From Eubacteriales bacterium (GTDB taxonomy: Bacteria; Bacillota; Clostridia; Lachnospirales; Lachnospiraceae): 64,000 bases of DNA. Location of the stretch: positions 16,637-80,636 of the forward strand of contig JAUNPJ010000005.1 of NCBI GenBank assembly GCA_030536755.1, given 5' to 3'. The position numbers and the translations under genes are program-made. Of this stretch, positions 63,834-64,000 are shown in pieces. The notes below the pieces were generated by a model, which was given only the letters and a program-made list of their open reading frames with translations, was not told the DNA's origin and did not search any database. Positions within the stretch are counted from its first letter, which is position 1; each line of letters opens with the position of its first letter.

Positions 63834-64000
63834 GGACAGGTTTCTGTCCCAAATTCCGGTTTGTAGGGTTGTATGTGCACCGCTTTCCTGGTCAACGGAA
63901 CAGACTCCTAACGGCGAGGTTGGGTTTGAGGGCTTCCGAACAGCCATTTGCACAGGGGAGACTTTCCACATCAAGTGCGATCTCTCCGCTTGTGCGGTCA
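63834..64000. other. Unexplained non-coding end of the window
   Basis: GGACAG-TTTC-type hairpin (63834-63849) directly after rluA, without a T-run, then about 150 bases of mixed composition with no ORF having an RBS and no known motif. A small CCGC-TTGT-GCGG hairpin lies at about 63985-63996. Could be the edge of a structured RNA or of an intron or mobile element; not decided. Confidence 0.35.

Noticed and set aside
63630-63974. 114-codon minus-strand ORF at the right edge
   Set aside because: Mostly antisense to rluA, no RBS and no recognisable domain.
1-64000. CRISPR arrays, tRNA/rRNA genes, insertion sequences, prophage genes
   Set aside because: None was seen on reading; no repeat-spacer pattern, no transposase or integrase motif and no cloverleaf was recognised.

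Overview
The window is a dense stretch of a low-to-mid GC, Gram-positive, anaerobic, spore-forming chromosome. Spo0A, SpoIVB and CotJABC point to a sporulating Firmicute. An NAD(P)H-linked [FeFe]-hydrogenase, AdhE, PPi-type phosphofructokinase, PPDK and the anaerobic cobalamin pathway point to a fermentative gut clostridium. Gene order (asp23-nusB-xseAB-ispA-dxs-tlyA-nadK-argR-recN-spoIVB-spo0A) and the CbiJ-CbiE-CbiT fusion fit Lachnospiraceae. No rRNA, tRNA, CRISPR array or insertion sequence was recognised.

Layout. 1-2.3 kb: a glucose-family PTS EIICB gene (truncated by the window edge) behind an RNA antiterminator target and terminator, next to what look like decayed kdpD and kdpE fragments. 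2.4-8.8 kb: PPDK, PPi-phosphofructokinase, glycyl-tRNA synthetase and a Nudix hydrolase. 8.8-11.4 kb: an FtsW/RodA/SpoVE protein diverging from the cotJABC spore-coat operon. 11.4-20.7 kb: electron-bifurcating-type hydrogenase hydABC, the divergent maturases hydE and hydF, and adhE with candidate Rex operators upstream. 21-28.4 kb: an ABC-F ATPase, DAHP synthase preceded by an aromatic-residue-rich leader peptide and attenuator, an FAA-hydrolase-family enzyme, RNase Y, and recA-recX with an SOS box. 28.5-30 kb: glycogen synthase. 30-41.3 kb: the conserved spo0A-to-asp23 housekeeping and sporulation block. 41.4-42.9 kb: a sodium:alanine symporter. 43-55.3 kb: an eleven-gene cobalamin operon (cbiD, L, F, G, H, JET, A, B, cobD, cbiP, cbiC) under a cobalamin riboswitch. 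55.3-60.9 kb: two PuuE/PgdA-type deacetylase-fold enzymes, a polar amino-acid ABC transporter, a hydantoin-racemase-type enzyme and a Crp-family regulator. 61.2-63.8 kb: Xaa-Pro aminopeptidase, nicotinamidase-type hydrolase and an RluA pseudouridine synthase.

How the parts work together. PPDK and PFP form a PPi-linked glycolytic node. HydABC and AdhE are alternative outlets for reductant, and their promoters carry different candidate operators. The cobalamin operon converts cobalt-precorrin-2 toward adenosylcobinamide phosphate but lacks the chelatase and the nucleotide-loop genes here.

The most interesting non-textbook signals are: the aroF leader peptide (12 aromatic codons in an 18-codon stretch) with a matching terminator and antiterminator; the deacetylase/racemase/transporter/regulator cluster, which may be an undescribed cyclic-ureide or imide utilisation system; a perfect palindrome centred at about -41.5 of the Crp-family gene; and the kdpDE remnant whose stop codon lies inside the -35 box of the PTS promoter.
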